From Deltaproteobacteria bacterium (GTDB lineage Bacteria; Desulfobacterota; Desulfobacteria; Desulfobacterales; ETH-SRB1): a stretch of DNA of 7,876 bases. Location of the stretch: contig QMMZ01000076.1 of assembly GCA_003647525.1 (NCBI GenBank), forward strand, positions 1-7,876, read 5' to 3'. Below the pieces are notes generated by a model, which worked only from the letters and a program-made list of their open reading frames with translations, searched no databases and was not told the origin of the DNA. Positions within the stretch are counted from its first letter, which is position 1; every line of letters starts with the position of its first letter. Made by a program: the position numbers and the translations under genes. Positions 7,268-7,876 of the stretch are shown in pieces.

Positions 7268-7273
7268 CCCTCC
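7268..7273 (-). promoter_or_regulatory. Shine-Dalgarno site of the membrane subunit gene
   Basis: GGAGGG on the minus strand, seven bases before the ATG at 7260. It decides this ATG over the upstream in-frame TTG at 7275, which overlaps the site. Confidence 0.75.
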
Positions 7274-7430
7274 AAAATTAACCCGTATTTCTCACAAGCA
7301 ATTTAAATTTCTTCAAGATTGTTTATGCAGGTTTTAGATAACATTGTGATAGTATAGATTATTATGAACAAGCAAACTTTTTTTATACCAAATATAAAGA
7401 AATTATGCAAGATCTAATCCGCATTCTCAC

Positions 7431-7476
7431 AGGGTAAACGCATTTGCCATATAATATTTCCGAATGCGTTTACCCT
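7431..7476. repeat. 14-bp perfect inverted repeat (stem-loop)
   Basis: AGGGTAAACGCATT at 7431-7444 is exactly mirrored by AATGCGTTTACCCT at 7463-7476, with an 18-base AT-rich spacer. As RNA or single-stranded DNA it would form a strong hairpin. It is not followed by a long T-run on either strand, and no gene ends nearby, so it does not look like a normal terminator. It could be an operator with widely spaced half sites, a 5' leader hairpin of the hdr transcript, or a small repeat element. Confidence 0.8.
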
Positions 7477-7502
7477 TAAATTTAACTGCGCCCCAAATAA
7501 TA

Positions 7503-7685
7503 AGGAACGGGGACGAAATAACTTCCCCTAACTATGCATCACAGCTTCGGGTCACCTTTGCCCGATCTCAAATCACAAAAATATCAAAATAGCCTGCTGT
7601 TCCATCAACTTTTGCGATTTGAGATCGAACAAATTTGGCCCAAATCTATGCACCTACTTGGAGAAGTTATTTCGTCCCTGTTCCT
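7503..7685. repeat. Long palindromic element (MITE or REP/RAYT-associated type)
   Basis: The outer 23 bp at 7503-7525 (starting AGGAACGGGGACG) and at 7663-7685 (ending CGTCCCTGTTCCT) are inverted repeats with one mismatch. Further inside, CGATCTCAAATC (7563-7574) and GATTTGAGATCG (7616-7627) are perfectly inverted 12-mers, and the regions between are partly complementary, so most of the 183 bp could fold into one imperfect hairpin. There is no transposase in the window. The GGAACGGGGACG type of end recalls repeats that accompany Y1 (RAYT-type) transposases in other bacteria; that link is an inference. Confidence 0.8.
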
Positions 7686-7693
7686 AAAAAAGC

Positions 7694-7720
7694 TTGACCT
7701 GAAATTTTTCAAGTGATAAT
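7694..7720 (+). promoter_or_regulatory. Candidate sigma-70 promoter of the DtxR/MntR-type gene
   Basis: TTGACC (7694-7699) and GATAAT (7715-7720) are good -35 and -10 matches separated by 15 bp, slightly shorter than ideal; TAATTA at 7717-7722 would give 17 bp. The site lies nine bases outside the palindromic element and about 45 bp before the ATG. Confidence 0.4.
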
Positions 7721-7729
7721 TAGATAACC

Positions 7730-7742
7730 AAAACATAGTTTT
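7730..7742. promoter_or_regulatory. Small palindrome, possible operator
   Basis: AAAACATAGTTTT has 5-bp inverted arms around ATA and lies just downstream of the candidate -10, near the expected transcription start and 22 bp before the regulator ATG. DtxR/MntR-family repressors often bind palindromes at their own promoter. The sequence does not obviously match a known consensus, so the assignment is tentative. Confidence 0.25.
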
Positions 7743-7764
7743 AGATTTTTAATAAAAGGGGTCT

Positions 7765-7876
7765 ATGAAAAATAAAGACAATATTTCAAAAAAGCCTCTA
7801 ACACCGGCCATGGAAGATTATCTGGAGGCTATTTTTAATCTGGGCAAGGAAAAAAGAGTTGTCAGGGTTAAGGACA
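7765..7876 (+). CDS. Partial DtxR/MntR-family metal-dependent transcriptional regulator (N-terminal 37 residues)
   Basis: The frame starts at an ATG with AAAGGGG directly upstream and runs off the right edge of the window. After a short basic lead, the segment LTPAMEDYLEAIFNLGKEKR (12-31) followed by VVRVKD is the first helix and turn of the DtxR-family winged-helix domain. The MEDYxE pattern (16-21) puts Asp18 and Glu21 at the positions of the manganese ligands Asp8 and Glu11 of Bacillus MntR, whereas DtxR has Met at the Asp position; this favours an MntR-like, Mn-responsive type over an iron-responsive one. Proteins of this family are cytoplasmic dimeric regulators of metal transport genes. 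It is divergent from the hdr cluster across 504 bp; nothing in the sequence shows that it controls that cluster. A second ATG at 7810 is possible but would cut into the lead sequence only. Confidence 0.85.
   Translation, partial: MKNKDNISKKPLTPAMEDYLEAIFNLGKEKRVVRVKD

Larger units (their letters stand above)
7261..7764. other. Divergent intergenic region between the hdr cluster and the metalloregulator
   Basis: This 504-bp AT-rich region separates two divergent genes. From left to right it holds the leader and ribosome site of the membrane subunit gene, about 150 bp in which I see no convincing sigma-70 promoter, a 14-bp perfect inverted repeat (7431-7476), a 183-bp palindromic element (7503-7685), and a candidate promoter plus small palindrome before the regulator gene. 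A 60-codon frame at 7534-7716 lies inside and across the palindromic element and is not considered a gene. Confidence 0.7.

Noticed and set aside
7314..7375. Sigma-70 promoter for the hdr cluster (TTGCTT/TACTAT-like words on the minus strand)
   Set aside because: Poor -35 match and a 15-bp spacer; not convincing enough to annotate.
7534..7716. Plus-strand 60-codon frame
   Set aside because: It lies within and across the palindromic element, has no ribosome site and no protein-like character.

Overview
The window looks like a chromosomal segment of an anaerobic bacterium, most likely a Desulfobacterota (sulfate-reducing or syntrophic 'deltaproteobacterial') genome. This rests on the type of heterodisulfide-reductase (Hdr) genes, on a membrane subunit carrying both a c-type heme motif and NarI-like heme b histidines, and on intergenic inverted-repeat elements of a kind I associate with such genomes. 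The taxonomy is inference; no rRNA or other marker gene is present.

Layout. The centre (7260 down to 1151, minus strand) is a three-gene Hdr-type cluster, transcribed in the order membrane cytochrome b/HdrC fusion (5494-7260), hdrB (4369-5241), double-length hdrA (1151-4192). An 80-residue ribbon-helix-helix protein (907-1149) starts one base after the hdrA stop and resembles the antitoxin of a toxin-antitoxin pair, but no toxin follows. At the left edge a minus-strand gene of unrecognised function (start 815) runs off the window. At the right edge a plus-strand DtxR/MntR-type metalloregulator begins at 7765 and runs off the window. The 504-bp region between the divergent cluster and regulator holds a 14-bp perfect inverted repeat, a 183-bp palindromic element and a candidate promoter/operator for the regulator.

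How the genes may work together. The membrane protein has a periplasmic heme c motif, two pairs of heme b histidines and four cytoplasmic [4Fe-4S] motifs, the last two forming an HdrC domain. HdrB carries the complete cysteine set for two non-cubane clusters. HdrA carries two FAD domains and up to seven [4Fe-4S] sites. Together they suggest a membrane-anchored Hdr complex linking the quinone pool and/or periplasmic cytochromes c to a cytoplasmic disulfide and a flavin-based (possibly bifurcating) site. No MvhD, hydrogenase, formate dehydrogenase or NADH-oxidising flavoprotein gene is in the window, so electron donor and acceptor are unknown.

Both gaps inside the cluster are occupied by different inverted-repeat elements (5267-5475 and 4226-4381). 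The second appears to supply the stop codon of hdrB. With the element at 7503-7685, three unrelated MITE/REP-like repeats lie in under 3.5 kb.
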